Assembly: GCF_001698815.1 (NCBI RefSeq)
Contig: NZ_LGSI01000068.1
Coordinates: 62,001 to 126,000 of the forward strand
Reading direction: 5' to 3'
DNA from: Pseudomonas syringae
GTDB lineage: Bacteria; Pseudomonadota; Gammaproteobacteria; Pseudomonadales; Pseudomonadaceae
DNA: 64,000 nucleotides
The translations under genes and the position numbers were made by a program. A model generated the notes under the pieces. That model was not told the origin of the DNA, did no database searches, and saw only the letters and a program-made list of their open reading frames with translations. Positions 26,062 through 34,681 of the stretch are shown piece by piece (position 1 is the first letter of the stretch; the number at the start of each line of letters is the position of its first letter).

Positions 26062-26621
26062 TGAGCAAGCGCCGGAGTGCGATGCCATTCGCGCCAGCCC
26101 TGGATCGCCAGCAGCAGGAACATGCCGTAGAGCGCAGCGGTCACGTACAACTCCTTGTAAACGAACAGGCCGACAAAAATGACATCGATGACAATCCACA
26201 ATGGCCAGCACTGCACGCGCTTTTGTGCCATCCAGACTTGAGCCACCAGACTGAAACCAGTCAGCGCCGCGTCCAGCCAGGGTTGTGCAGCATCGGTGAA
26301 GTTTGCCATGAGCCCGCCCAGCACCAGACTTACAACCACACCCAGTCCCAGACCGATGAACACGGTGCCAGATGGCAGCCAGGTTATCGCTCGTACTTCC
26401 AGCGTCGGGCCGCGTCGGGTCCATTGCAGCCAGCCGTAGACTTGCAGCGCGGCATAGATCACTTGCAGCAGCACGTTGGAATACAGCTTGATGTCATAAA
26501 AAATCCAGCTGTAGATCAATACCATCACCAGACCGATAGGCCAGCACCATGCATTCTGCTTGACCGTCAGCCAGACAGCGATTACGCCCAGGGCTGCGGC
26601 GAACAGTTCAAGAGGGGACAT
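26058..26621 (-). CDS. pnuC: Nicotinamide riboside transporter PnuC
   Basis: This 187-residue inner-membrane protein has about seven hydrophobic helices. PnuC signatures are visible: WPIGLVMVLIYSWIFYDIKLYSN-type residues in the second and third helices, LQVYGWLQW with the conserved Trp residues, and the C-terminal repeat QCWPLWIVIDV. PnuC lets nicotinamide riboside diffuse into the cell, where the kinase encoded by the overlapping downstream gene traps it. The Shine-Dalgarno sequence is AAGGAG. Length and motifs are typical. Confidence 0.93.
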   Translation of the reverse strand: MSPLELFAAALGVIAVWLTVKQNAWCWPIGLVMVLIYSWIFYDIKLYSNVLLQVIYAALQVYGWLQWTRRGPTLEVRAITWLPSGTVFIGLGLGVVVSLVLGGLMANFTDAAQPWLDAALTGFSLVAQVWMAQKRVQCWPLWIVIDVIFVGLFVYKELYVTAALYGMFLLLAIQGWREWHRTPALAQ

Positions 26622-26943
26622 GGGTACTCCTTGGCGGTGAAGAAAAACGCGGGGGATTGTAAGCGGATATTGGAGGATCAGGCAGCCTTTACCGTTCGCA
26701 AGCCAGGAATGCGGCAGCTATAGAGACCGCCCTACATTTGCTCGCAGAACGTCAATGCCTGCACGTCAATCTTCAATGCAAGCGCAGCGGGCATAAGGTC
26801 TGCTAGCATCGCCACGCCTTGCACCGGGATCAACGCCAAGCTCCGGTTTTTACGGGGTTTTCACATTGCACCGGGCATATTCGCGACCGGATTGAATTCA
26901 ACAATTTTTAGAGGCCTGCTTCGAGCATTGCTTCACTGGGGGA
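26622..26943. other. Intergenic region between divergent pnuC and uppP
   Basis: These 322 bases hold the pnuC ribosome binding site at the left edge, the uppP ribosome binding site (GGGGGA) at the right edge, and presumably both promoters. I found no riboswitch-like pattern, small gene or strong hairpin. Confidence 0.4.
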
Positions 26944-27777
26944 ATGATGGATCTTTGGACAGCCGCGCAGGCGTTGATTCTCGGGGTAGTGGAGGGTTTG
27001 ACAGAGTTTCTGCCCATTTCCAGCACTGGACATCAGATCATTGTCGCTGACTTGATCGACTTCGGTGGTGAGCGCGCCATGGCGTTCAACATCATCATTC
27101 AGCTTGGCGCGATCCTGGCGGTGGTCTGGGAATTTCGGCGCAAGATTCTGGATGTGGTCATCGGTTTGCCCAAGCAGCGCGAGGCGCAGCGTTTCACGCT
27201 CAATCTGTTTATCGCATTCCTGCCCGCAGTGGTGCTGGGGGTGATTTTTGCGGATCTGATTCACCAATACCTGTTCAACCCCATCACTGTCGCCACGGCG
27301 CTGGTAATAGGCGGCGTGATCATGCTCTGGGCCGAACGCCGCGAGCATGTGATTCGGGCCTACAGCGTTGACGAAATGACCTGGGTCGATGCCCTGAAAG
27401 TCGGGATGGCGCAGTGCCTGGCGATGATTCCAGGGACTTCGCGCTCCGGTTCGACGATCATCGGTGGCCTGTTGTTCGGCTTGTCGCGCAAGACGGCCAC
27501 TGAGTTCTCGTTCTTCCTGGCAATGCCGACCATGGTCGGCGCTGCGGTGTACTCGGCGTACAAATACCGCGACCTGTTCCGCCCGGATGACTTCCCGGTG
27601 TTCGCCATCGGGTTCATCACCTCGTTTATCTTCGCCATGATCGCTGTGCGTGGGTTGCTGAGATTCATCGCCAGCCACAGCTATGCAGTGTTCGCCTGGT
27701 ACCGAATCGCTTTCGGTTTGCTGATTCTTGCCACCTGGCAGTTCGGTTGGGTGGACTGGACTTCGGTCAAAGGCTGA
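26944..27777 (+). CDS. uppP: Undecaprenyl-diphosphatase
   Basis: This 277-residue inner-membrane protein has about eight helices. It removes a phosphate from undecaprenyl diphosphate to recycle the lipid carrier for cell-wall synthesis. The catalytic segments are present: VEGLTEFLPISSTGH near the N-terminus and MIPGTSRSGSTI with the conserved Arg and Ser residues in the second half. Two ATG codons stand in tandem (26944 and 26947); the second matches the usual MDLW start and either could be used. A DUF1294 gene follows after 8 bases. Identification is firm. Confidence 0.96.
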   Translation: MMDLWTAAQALILGVVEGLTEFLPISSTGHQIIVADLIDFGGERAMAFNIIIQLGAILAVVWEFRRKILDVVIGLPKQREAQRFTLNLFIAFLPAVVLGVIFADLIHQYLFNPITVATALVIGGVIMLWAERREHVIRAYSVDEMTWVDALKVGMAQCLAMIPGTSRSGSTIIGGLLFGLSRKTATEFSFFLAMPTMVGAAVYSAYKYRDLFRPDDFPVFAIGFITSFIFAMIAVRGLLRFIASHSYAVFAWYRIAFGLLILATWQFGWVDWTSVKG

Positions 27778-27785
27778 AAAACACA

Positions 27786-28229
27786 ATGCAAGAGCGTAAC
27801 CCGTCAAGAAACAGGAACAATGTCGAAGCCGCTCGGGCCAAGCATTCCATGCAGTTCCCGAAACTCAAGCTGATCATTCTGATCCTTGTCTGCGCGGTAC
27901 CATTTTTCGGTGCCTTGTCGATGCTGCTCCAGGGGGCGTGGCTGCCCTCGGCGATTTATCTAAGTATGAGCTTGCTGACGTTCGGCCTGTATTGGCGCGA
28001 CAAACGTCAGGCCCGACTGGATGGGTGGCGAACGCCCGAAAAAGTCCTCCATGGCGCCGAGTTGCTGGGTGGTTGGCCGGGTGCTCTGTTGGCGCAGCAG
28101 GTGTTTCGGCACAAGACGCGCAAGGTGAGTTACCAACTGGTGTTCTGGTTGATCATCCTGCTGCATCAGGTGGTGTGGATCGATCGGGTATTCCTGGGCG
28201 GTAATTTTCTGGCCCGGCACTTTTACTGA
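27786..28229 (+). CDS. DUF1294 membrane protein
   Basis: This 147-residue protein has a basic N-terminus, two close hydrophobic helices (about 25-60) and the DUF1294 core. It carries the family pattern YWRDKRQARLDGWRTPE followed by LLGGWPGALLAQQVFRHK and a last membrane helix. The N-terminal cold-shock domain of some relatives is absent. The start is uncertain: ATG 27786 avoids overlap with uppP, while an in-frame ATG at 27849 begins directly before the first helix and would give a 126-residue form. It follows uppP by 8 bases and is probably co-transcribed. Function unknown. Confidence 0.82.
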   Translation: MQERNPSRNRNNVEAARAKHSMQFPKLKLIILILVCAVPFFGALSMLLQGAWLPSAIYLSMSLLTFGLYWRDKRQARLDGWRTPEKVLHGAELLGGWPGALLAQQVFRHKTRKVSYQLVFWLIILLHQVVWIDRVFLGGNFLARHFY

Positions 28230-28236
28230 TCAGCGA

Positions 28237-28581
28237 TCAGAGCTTCAGCGCGACTTGCAGGCGCTTGGGCAAGCGGCTCACCACCAACTGGTGCGAGCGA
28301 GTCAGCAAGTCCTGCAATTCCGCATCGCTGAGGGAGTAGGGCACTGCCACGCTGATCCAATAGGCCCTGGCCAGATAGGGCGCAGGGCGAATGCCTGGGC
28401 GGTCGACGTATCCCAGGAACAGTTCCGGCGCGACCTTGAACGACAGACCTCGGCCGGCAAGGTCCATTACCGCGAACATCTTCTTCTCGGCTAACGAGAA
28501 CACTCGCGTCCCACCCCATTTGTAATCTTCGCGAGCGCCTGGCAGCTGTAGGCAAAATTGCGCGACTTCTTCTATCTGCAT
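28237..28581 (-). CDS. MmcQ/YjbR family protein
   Basis: This 114-residue protein is a YjbR/MmcQ (CyaY-like fold) protein. The family pattern is visible: FCLQLPGAREDYKWG, then VFSLAEKKMFAVMD, then FKVAPE and the YLARAYWISV segment, with a helix of the LTRSHQLVVSRL type at the end. The start is ATG 28579-28581 rather than a longer open frame. Family members bind DNA or act as unknown small factors; the role here cannot be told from context. It is convergent with the DUF1294 gene and 24 bases downstream of the lysR gene on the same strand. Confidence 0.88.
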   Translation of the reverse strand: MQIEEVAQFCLQLPGAREDYKWGGTRVFSLAEKKMFAVMDLAGRGLSFKVAPELFLGYVDRPGIRPAPYLARAYWISVAVPYSLSDAELQDLLTRSHQLVVSRLPKRLQVALKL

Positions 28582-28605
28582 AAACGATCTCCGGCACACG
28601 CTTGA

Positions 28606-29511
28606 TCAAGCGCAGCCTTTCTCTTGGATGAAGGACGCAGAAACGTGATCGATCCAGGCCCGAACCGCAGGCAGCATGCCACGTCGCTGAGTGTAGGCGG
28701 CCTGGAGATTACCTCCGGGGAGCGACCAGTCGGGCAGCAACCGGATCAACTGCCCGTTGGCCAGTTCCTCGTGGCAATTCATCATCGGCAACATCGTTAT
28801 CCCAAGTCCGCGTAACGCAGCGCTTTTTCTAATCGGGAAATCATCGACGACCAGGCGTGGTTCCAGTGCAATTTCCACGCGTTGGCCGTCCACGTGTTGC
28901 AGCCGGAAGTGAACCCTGCGGTCCGCCTCGACAGCGCCCAGAACCGGCAGGCTGGCCAGATCCGCCGGGTTGTGAATGGCGTAGCCTTCCAGCAGCTCGG
29001 GCGAAGCGACCAGCGCTACATGAGCTGGCGACAGCTGGCGAACGATCAGGCTTGGGTCTTCATCACCGATATCGCGGACCCGAAGTGCGACATCGATGCC
29101 TTCGTTGACCAGATCGACGCGCCGATTGACCAGCATCAGTTCGAGCTGCACGTGAGGGTGGCGCAGCAGAAACTCGTCGATCACCGAAGACAGATTCCAG
29201 TGAATCATCCCGACTGGACAAGACACCCGTAATCGGCCGCGCGGTTCCGCCGATAGGGATGCCACCGCTTCATCGGCCATTTCCGCCTCCAGCAGCATTG
29301 CCTGGCAATGGCTCAAATAGCGCTCGCCCACCGTAGTGAGTGCCAGTTTGCGGGTGGTGCGTTGCAGCAGGCTGACGTTCAGGCGGGTTTCCAGCTCGGC
29401 AATTCGCCGTGACAATCGCGACTTTGGAATACCCAGTTGGCGCCCGGCAGCAGCGAAACCGCCAGCCTCAACCACTTTGACGAAGTAATAAAGATCGTTG
29501 AGATCCTGCAT
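28606..29511 (-). CDS. LysR-type transcriptional regulator
   Basis: This 301-residue protein has a standard LysR architecture. The N-terminal winged helix-turn-helix is at about 1-60 (DLYYFVKVVEAGGFAAAGRQ and IPKSRLSRRIAELE), and a substrate-binding domain with two lobes follows. It belongs to the CrgA-like group that includes regulators of quinone or azo reductases. It is divergent from azoR with 128 bases between them, so it most likely controls azoR and itself. The effector is unknown, possibly a quinone or electrophile. Confidence 0.92.
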   Translation of the reverse strand: MQDLNDLYYFVKVVEAGGFAAAGRQLGIPKSRLSRRIAELETRLNVSLLQRTTRKLALTTVGERYLSHCQAMLLEAEMADEAVASLSAEPRGRLRVSCPVGMIHWNLSSVIDEFLLRHPHVQLELMLVNRRVDLVNEGIDVALRVRDIGDEDPSLIVRQLSPAHVALVASPELLEGYAIHNPADLASLPVLGAVEADRRVHFRLQHVDGQRVEIALEPRLVVDDFPIRKSAALRGLGITMLPMMNCHEELANGQLIRLLPDWSLPGGNLQAAYTQRRGMLPAVRAWIDHVSASFIQEKGCA

Positions 29512-29639
29512 GAGCGGTCCAATTGTTCTATGAGTGGGACGAACTATCGCATTTATGCCGACTAATCAGCCATTGGTTTGCGCTGTAGGATTATCCCACT
29601 TGATCGCCAGGCGGCGATTCTCCACTTGGGAAGCACGTT

Positions 29640-30251
29640 ATGAAACTTCTGCACATCGATTCCAGCATCCTCGGCGATCACTCCGCTTCGCGTCAGCTCA
29701 GCCGCGCCGTTGTTGAAGCATTCCAAGCCAGTGAAGCCGATACTCAGGTCACTTATCGTGATCTGGCCAGCGTTGCCCTTAGCCACTTTTCCGCTTCGAC
29801 CCTTGCTGCCGCTGGCACGCCGCTGGAAGGCCGTGATGCCGCGCAGAAACAGGAAGTGGATGGTAACGAAGCCACGTTGCAGGAATTTATCGACGCTGAC
29901 GTCGTAGTCATCGGCGCACCGATGTACAACTTCACCATTCCAAGCCAGCTCAAAGCCTGGATCGACCGCATCAGCGTCGCCGGCCGTACTTTCCGTTACA
30001 GCGAAGCCGGCCCTGAAGGCCTGTGCGGCGGCAAGCAGGTCATCATTGTTTCCACGGCAGGCGGCCTGCATGTGGGTCAGCCGAGCAGCGTAGGTCATGA
30101 AGACTTCCTGCGTTTGCTCTTCGGCTTCATCGGCATCACCGACCTCAAGTTTGTGTTTGCCCACGGCCTGGCCTACGGCGACGAGCCACGTGCCAACGCT
30201 ATCAGCAGCGCCCAGAAGCTGATTGCTGAAGAGTTGTTCGCAGTCGCCTGA
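29640..30251 (+). CDS. azoR: FMN-dependent NADH-azoreductase
   Basis: This 203-residue flavodoxin-fold enzyme reduces quinones and azo compounds with NADH using FMN. Family motifs are the N-terminal phosphate loop HIDSSILGDHSASR, the GAPMYNFTIPSQLKAWIDR segment, and VSTAGG near residue 140. It is divergent from a LysR regulator, its likely controller, and ends at a strong terminator 12 bases later. The Shine-Dalgarno sequence is GGGAAG. The length is that of the family. Confidence 0.95.
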   Translation: MKLLHIDSSILGDHSASRQLSRAVVEAFQASEADTQVTYRDLASVALSHFSASTLAAAGTPLEGRDAAQKQEVDGNEATLQEFIDADVVVIGAPMYNFTIPSQLKAWIDRISVAGRTFRYSEAGPEGLCGGKQVIIVSTAGGLHVGQPSSVGHEDFLRLLFGFIGITDLKFVFAHGLAYGDEPRANAISSAQKLIAEELFAVA

Positions 30252-30262
30252 TTGCGAAACTG

Positions 30263-30302
30263 AAAAAACCCCAACGCTCACATCGGGCCTTGGGGTTTTT
30301 TT
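30263..30302 (+). terminator. Terminator of azoR
   Basis: AAAAAACCCCAA (30263-30274) pairs with TTGGGGTTTTTT (30290-30301), ending in a run of seven T residues. Confidence 0.9.
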
Positions 30303-30323
30303 GCGGAATAAACCGGGCGAGTT

Positions 30324-30404
30324 GGAGCGGGGCTTGCCCGTGAATCAGGCGCCGGGTGGTACAGATCCACCGTGTGATTGTTCTTCGCGGGCAAGCCTCG
30401 CTCC
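30324..30404. repeat. REPIN (inverted REP pair)
   Basis: GGAGCGGGGCTTGCCCGTGAA (30324-30344) faces TTCGCGGGCAAGCCTCGCTCC (30384-30404) across 39 bases. The right arm is identical to that of the REPIN at 13966-14044; the left arm differs at two positions. It lies between the azoR terminator and the hydrolase gene. Confidence 0.88.
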
Positions 30405-30549
30405 AACGGGTAAACGCGCGGTTATTTGTATTGGAAAGTTTATTTCCATTTAGTTGGCCCGCCTTATGCACTATTTCACCCAAAGCGACTCTGATTTGTA
30501 GATGCGCAAACAGGCGTGGGTCGTTGCAGAACCAAGGTAGGGTGTTGTC

Positions 30550-31590
30550 ATGGTGCGTCTATGTGCACTGCTGCTGATTTGTTTGTTTGACGGCTTGGTT
30601 TCGGTGCAGGTGCAGGCTGCCGAAACCTGGAGCGTTGGCTTTCATCAAATCGATTTTCCCGATCCACTGGATTCGCAACCGATGCACGCCATCGCCTTTT
30701 ATCCCTCGACCGACGAGGAGCAGGTGAGCAAGGTCCAGGGCTACACCATTGAGGCCGCCCAGGACGCGCACATTGCAATGGGCCGCTTTCCACTTCTAGT
30801 GCTCTCTCACGGCAACACTGGTACACCGCTGGCGCTGCATGACCTGGCGACGTCGCTGGCTCGTCAAGGCTTTGTCGTCGTCGCGGTGATCCATCCGGGG
30901 GACAACTATCTCGACCACAGCCGCCTCGGCAGCCTGAGCAACCTTTATGGGCGACCGTTACAAGTCTCGGAAGCGATCAGTGCGGCGCTGCTTGACCCCA
31001 TGCTGGCGCCTTACCTGAGTGCCGATCAGGTCGGCGTCATCGGTTATTCGGCCGGAGGTGAAACAGCGTTGATCCTCGCCGGTGCTCAGCCGGACCTGCA
31101 GCGTCTGCGCAAATATTGCCTGGACCGCCCGCAAGATCGAGACGCCTGCAAAACCCAGGGCGAACTGCTGGCCGACCGCGATGATCTGAGCCCGCAGGCC
31201 GACCCCCGGGTTGGCGCACTGATGTTGATGGCGCCGCTCAGCCTGATGTTCGGCCGTACCACCTTGGGCGATGTTCATGTTCCTGTTTTGATGTACAGCG
31301 GCGACGGCGACGAGTTGCTGGCCATCGACATGAACGCTGATGCCTTGGCGCGCAAGTTGCCGCAAACCCCGGATTACAAGTTATTGGCTGGGGCAGGGCA
31401 CTTTGTGTTCATGGCGCCTTGTACTGACGAACAACGAGCGACCATGCCGATCGTCTGTACCGATCGAGAAGGCGTGGATCGCGAAGACATCCATCGCAAC
31501 CTGAGTGCCGAAGCCGTGCGTTTTTTCGAAGAGGTGCTGGGGATGCCTGAACTTGCGCACACCGGGATGCAGACCGCGCATCAGCAGTGA
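30550..31590 (+). CDS. Secreted alpha/beta hydrolase (dienelactone hydrolase-like)
   Basis: This 346-residue protein begins with a signal peptide (LCALLLICLFDGLVSVQVQA, cleavage near residue 24). An alpha/beta-hydrolase fold follows. The oxyanion strand is LLVLSHGNTG, the nucleophile elbow is GYSAGGE, an acidic loop lies around YSGDGDEL, and the late His is in GAGHFVF. It resembles the predicted dienelactone hydrolase / PAF-acetylhydrolase-like group. A Cys-containing insertion (KYCLDRPQDRDACK and APCTDEQRATMPIVC) could form disulfides in the periplasm. It stands alone after a REPIN. The substrate is unknown. Confidence 0.85.
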   Translation: MVRLCALLLICLFDGLVSVQVQAAETWSVGFHQIDFPDPLDSQPMHAIAFYPSTDEEQVSKVQGYTIEAAQDAHIAMGRFPLLVLSHGNTGTPLALHDLATSLARQGFVVVAVIHPGDNYLDHSRLGSLSNLYGRPLQVSEAISAALLDPMLAPYLSADQVGVIGYSAGGETALILAGAQPDLQRLRKYCLDRPQDRDACKTQGELLADRDDLSPQADPRVGALMLMAPLSLMFGRTTLGDVHVPVLMYSGDGDELLAIDMNADALARKLPQTPDYKLLAGAGHFVFMAPCTDEQRATMPIVCTDREGVDREDIHRNLSAEAVRFFEEVLGMPELAHTGMQTAHQQ

Positions 31591-31636
31591 TCTTCAGACA
31601 ACAACGATTTGATAGAGAGGTCGGCAGACCGCCAGG

Positions 31637-32299
31637 TCAAGCCGGGCTGCTACTCAGCGTTCGCAAGTAATCACCAAACCCACCCTGGGCGCGAGCGTTG
31701 AGTCGAGTGCTGGTGGTCACACGCGGGCGGCAACTCCAGGCGATTCGTGCGCCGCTCATCTCCAATTGGCGGATTAGCTGGACATCTTCGTGACAGGCGA
31801 GCGGTGGGAATCCTCCGGCGCGCAGGTACGCTACAGCGCTGACGCCCAGATTGGCGCCGTGAATATGCCGATGGTCGTCGCGATGCTGGTAGTGCTGTTG
31901 GTAGCGGATTTGTGCGTGTTCGGGAATATCCTTGTCCCAATGGCCTGGAGTGACGGTGCCGCACACTGCATCGGCATCCAGCGCCAACTGCTCGACCAGC
32001 CAGTCCTCGGCAACGGTGCTGTCACCATCAGTGCAGGCAATCCAGCGCGCCCCGAGATCCAGCAAATACTGCGCGCCCGCCGCGCGGGTCTGGCCGACGT
32101 TGCGCGCCAGCACTTCGAGGATAGCGACCGGGTAACCCCGAGCAATCTCGGCGGAGGCATCCGAGCAGCTGTCGAGCACAGCGAGGACCACCACCTGTTC
32201 GCCGGCAAGGGCTGGATGTTGACCCGCTTGCAGCACGGTCTCCAGGCATGCGCCCAGCAGTTGCTCCTCGTTATGCACCGGAATCAGTACGCCAATCAT
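31637..32299 (-). CDS. Family 2 glycosyltransferase
   Basis: This 220-residue GT-A enzyme starts with MIGVLIPVHNEEQLLGACLE, carries the metal- and nucleotide-sugar-binding DGDS motif (in ACTDGDSTVAEDW) near residue 90, and has a GGFPPLACHEDVQL acceptor loop later. It is soluble, without membrane helices. It is the last gene of the glgX-ACAD-PIG-L-methyltransferase-GT2 series. Its ATG overlaps the methyltransferase stop by four bases, so the five genes are translated as one operon. Donor and acceptor are not known. No stem-loop with a U tract was noticed right after it. Confidence 0.9.
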   Translation of the reverse strand: MIGVLIPVHNEEQLLGACLETVLQAGQHPALAGEQVVVLAVLDSCSDASAEIARGYPVAILEVLARNVGQTRAAGAQYLLDLGARWIACTDGDSTVAEDWLVEQLALDADAVCGTVTPGHWDKDIPEHAQIRYQQHYQHRDDHRHIHGANLGVSAVAYLRAGGFPPLACHEDVQLIRQLEMSGARIAWSCRPRVTTSTRLNARAQGGFGDYLRTLSSSPA

Positions 32300-32910
32300 C
32301 GAAGATTCTCCATTTGCGCGACTGAGCTAGCGTCCCGGCTCCACAGATCGAGCAGGAAATCGGGCTCCTGATGGTTGAAAACCCGGTGCATGCCCAGGCG
32401 ATCCTGAAGGACGGCGTGCACCTGCTCGGCGTTCATCGGACACCCGTCAATTTGCGGTCGCCAGTGACAAGCGAGCAGCTGGCCGTCTCCAGTCAGCGAC
32501 TGCAACGCCCGATCAATCCAGAGCTGCAGGTCGTGCTCATCCAGGTAATAACCCAACTCACTGAAGACGATCAGGTCGAACTGACCTTCCGGCCATTGTT
32601 GCGGTAAGCGGCCATGCATCACGCTGGCATGGCTGAAGCCGATAAGGCGTTCCCGTGCCAGCTCGACCGCTGGCATGCAGGTATCGCAACAGATCAGATG
32701 CTCGCAACGCGTGGCCAGATCCGCGCTGAGTTCACCATTGGCGCAGCCGGGCTCAAAAATCCGTTGGTAACGTTCCTTGGGCAGGGCTGCGAGGGTCAAG
32801 GCGCGCTTGCGGCGTTCATACCAACGCTGTTTGAATGCCCACGGATCGTCGTTACCGTTAAACAGTGCGTCGAAATAACTGTCATTGACACTGGCGGACT
32901 GATTATTCAC
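32296..32910 (-). CDS. NodS-like SAM-dependent methyltransferase
   Basis: This 204-residue class I methyltransferase has the motif I loop FEPGCANGELSADLA, an acidic residue after the second strand (ICCDTCMPAVELARE), and FDLIVFSELGYYLDE as motif IV. It resembles NodS, which N-methylates chitooligosaccharide Nod factor in rhizobia after a deacetylase frees the amine. The neighbouring PIG-L deacetylase gene overlaps its start by four bases, so an analogous deacetylate-then-methylate sequence on an amino sugar is plausible. This is inference; the substrate is unknown. Confidence 0.88.
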   Translation of the reverse strand: MNNQSASVNDSYFDALFNGNDDPWAFKQRWYERRKRALTLAALPKERYQRIFEPGCANGELSADLATRCEHLICCDTCMPAVELARERLIGFSHASVMHGRLPQQWPEGQFDLIVFSELGYYLDEHDLQLWIDRALQSLTGDGQLLACHWRPQIDGCPMNAEQVHAVLQDRLGMHRVFNHQEPDFLLDLWSRDASSVAQMENLR

Positions 32911-33665
32911 AGGAACACCACTTCAAAGGGCCGCATCAATCGCTCCAGCACCGAGGGTGGTAGCACCGGCGGCAAGCCAATCAGTGGATCGCCCTCAAGC
33001 TGGCTGGCGAAGGCATGCGCCGCATGACGCTTGCGTGCTGTCGTCATCGGGTCAAGGAGGATCTTGCGGGCCCGTTCCCAAGGCAGACGTTCATCTTCGG
33101 GATCGGCCCAATGCCAGGCCCAGATGGGCACTTCATGAAATTGCGCGCCCACGGCGGCTGCGGCGCGGGCACTGGCGCGCCCAACGGCTTCATGATCGGT
33201 ATGCCCATCCATGGCCCATGTTGCAAACACCACATCGGTAGGGCGCAGGTAACGTTCGAGAAATGCCACCAGTTCGTCTTCCTGCTCAGCGACTGCGCTA
33301 TCGCCGAATCCGCCACGAATCCATTGCAGGCTGTGCAAAGGTATATCCAGGCGACGCAACGCCTCAGCACTTTCCTGAGGGCGAATAACGCTCAGTCGCT
33401 CCGTTGTCCATGCTCGCGAGCCGGGATGGCTGCCACTGCCGTCAGTGACGGAAATCAGCTTCAACTGGCGATCCAGTTGGGCAAGCTGGCGCATCAGGCC
33501 ACCACAGCCGAGAATTTCATCATCCGGATGCGGCGCAATGATGACAGCGCGGGAATTGACCGGCACCAATACATCGACGGTAATCACCGGCAGCTGAGCG
33601 AGTTTGTGCGAGTTGTTCCAGGCTTGCAGCGAGGTGCCGCTGCCGACGATTGGATTTTCTTTCAT
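32907..33665 (-). CDS. PIG-L family LmbE-like deacetylase
   Basis: This 252-residue protein shows the zinc-dependent PIG-L signatures: PHPDDEILGCGG near residue 50, with the catalytic Asp and metal His/Asp, and HTDHEAVG as the third-ligand motif. Members remove N-acetyl groups from GlcNAc-type sugars or mycothiol precursors. The start taken is ATG 33663-33665, which overlaps the acyl-CoA dehydrogenase stop by four bases and has AAGGA upstream; a GTG three codons earlier lies too close to that site. It is the middle gene of the operon behind glgX. Confidence 0.9.
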   Translation of the reverse strand: MKENPIVGSGTSLQAWNNSHKLAQLPVITVDVLVPVNSRAVIIAPHPDDEILGCGGLMRQLAQLDRQLKLISVTDGSGSHPGSRAWTTERLSVIRPQESAEALRRLDIPLHSLQWIRGGFGDSAVAEQEDELVAFLERYLRPTDVVFATWAMDGHTDHEAVGRASARAAAAVGAQFHEVPIWAWHWADPEDERLPWERARKILLDPMTTARKRHAAHAFASQLEGDPLIGLPPVLPPSVLERLMRPFEVVFL

Positions 33666-34681
33666 AGCAGCCACGTCCTTGATGGCGGGACCGAACCCTG
33701 GCGGGCGGTCAGTTGACCCAATGCCGCCAGGTCCCGTTCTGCGTGACTCTGGCGAAGAAATACCGGCAGATCAGCGATCAACCGGGCGAAATGCGCGTCC
33801 TTGCAATAGGGGCCAGCCCCCATCGCGCGACCCACATGGAACATAATCTGTTCAGCGCTGTGCTCGATGACCGCACGACAGCGCCGAGCCAATAGCTCGG
33901 CATCGTCGTGCGGGTTTGAATCGAGGCTGACAGCTGCTGTTTGTAGCACCGTTGACGCGCTGTGCAGTGCTGTATCCACCGCACCCAGATGCGCCATTGC
34001 ATGCGGTTCATCCTGTTTGATTGCCTGTTGCAACAAACGCTGGGCAATCCCACGGGATGCGCCGTACCAGCAAGCGGCAATACCGATGCCGCCTTGCCAG
34101 AATCCAGGCCGGACCAGATAGGCGCCGGGTTCACCAACTGTCATTGCCTGAGCATTCTCGAACAGCACTTCCACGCTGCCGGTAGCGCCCATTCCAATGG
34201 CACGCCAACCGTCATTGCTGACGGTGACGCCTACCTGATCGAGCTTGACCGCCACCAGTTGCTGGCGATCCTGCTCGTCCCAGGTCGTGATCAATGCATG
34301 ACTCAGTACCGCTGCGCCGGAACACCAGGCCTTGCGGCCGTTGAGTAGCAGCGAGCCCGCGTCACGACGAACATTGACCCGGGCCTGGGGAGGCTCGGCA
34401 GCCCACATGCCCCAGGTGCTGCCCGTTTCGGGCAGGGGAGCCTGAAGCTCGTGCATGATTGCCAGAGCATCCGTATGACCTTCGAACAGTTTGCACAACC
34501 CAAGGTCGTGCCCGGCAACACAGGCCAATGCCTGCCAGCGCTCAAGTGTCTGACCGCCGGCGGGAAGTGGCAGCTGATCCAGCCGTTCAGTCACCAGCGC
34601 CTGCAAGCACTCGCCCAGCGCACGCGTATCGGCATAGCCGTGCCTGCGCCAATCGAGAAACTCGCTCAGCGCCTGGCTCAT
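33662..34681 (-). CDS. Acyl-CoA dehydrogenase-like flavoprotein
   Basis: This 339-residue protein has the acyl-CoA dehydrogenase fold but is short for the family (usually about 380-400). The FAD-binding middle strand region appears as GSTWGMWAAEPP and GRKAWCSGA; the C-terminal four-helix domain is present, with RCRAVIEHSAEQIMFHVGRAMGAGP. The usual catalytic Glu position is not obvious to me. It starts inside the glgX stop (4-base overlap) and is followed by an overlapping PIG-L gene. With no other fatty-acid genes around, its substrate may be an acyl chain or other carrier-linked group on a sugar product. That is inference. Confidence 0.85.
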   Translation of the reverse strand: MSQALSEFLDWRRHGYADTRALGECLQALVTERLDQLPLPAGGQTLERWQALACVAGHDLGLCKLFEGHTDALAIMHELQAPLPETGSTWGMWAAEPPQARVNVRRDAGSLLLNGRKAWCSGAAVLSHALITTWDEQDRQQLVAVKLDQVGVTVSNDGWRAIGMGATGSVEVLFENAQAMTVGEPGAYLVRPGFWQGGIGIAACWYGASRGIAQRLLQQAIKQDEPHAMAHLGAVDTALHSASTVLQTAAVSLDSNPHDDAELLARRCRAVIEHSAEQIMFHVGRAMGAGPYCKDAHFARLIADLPVFLRQSHAERDLAALGQLTARQGSVPPSRTWLL

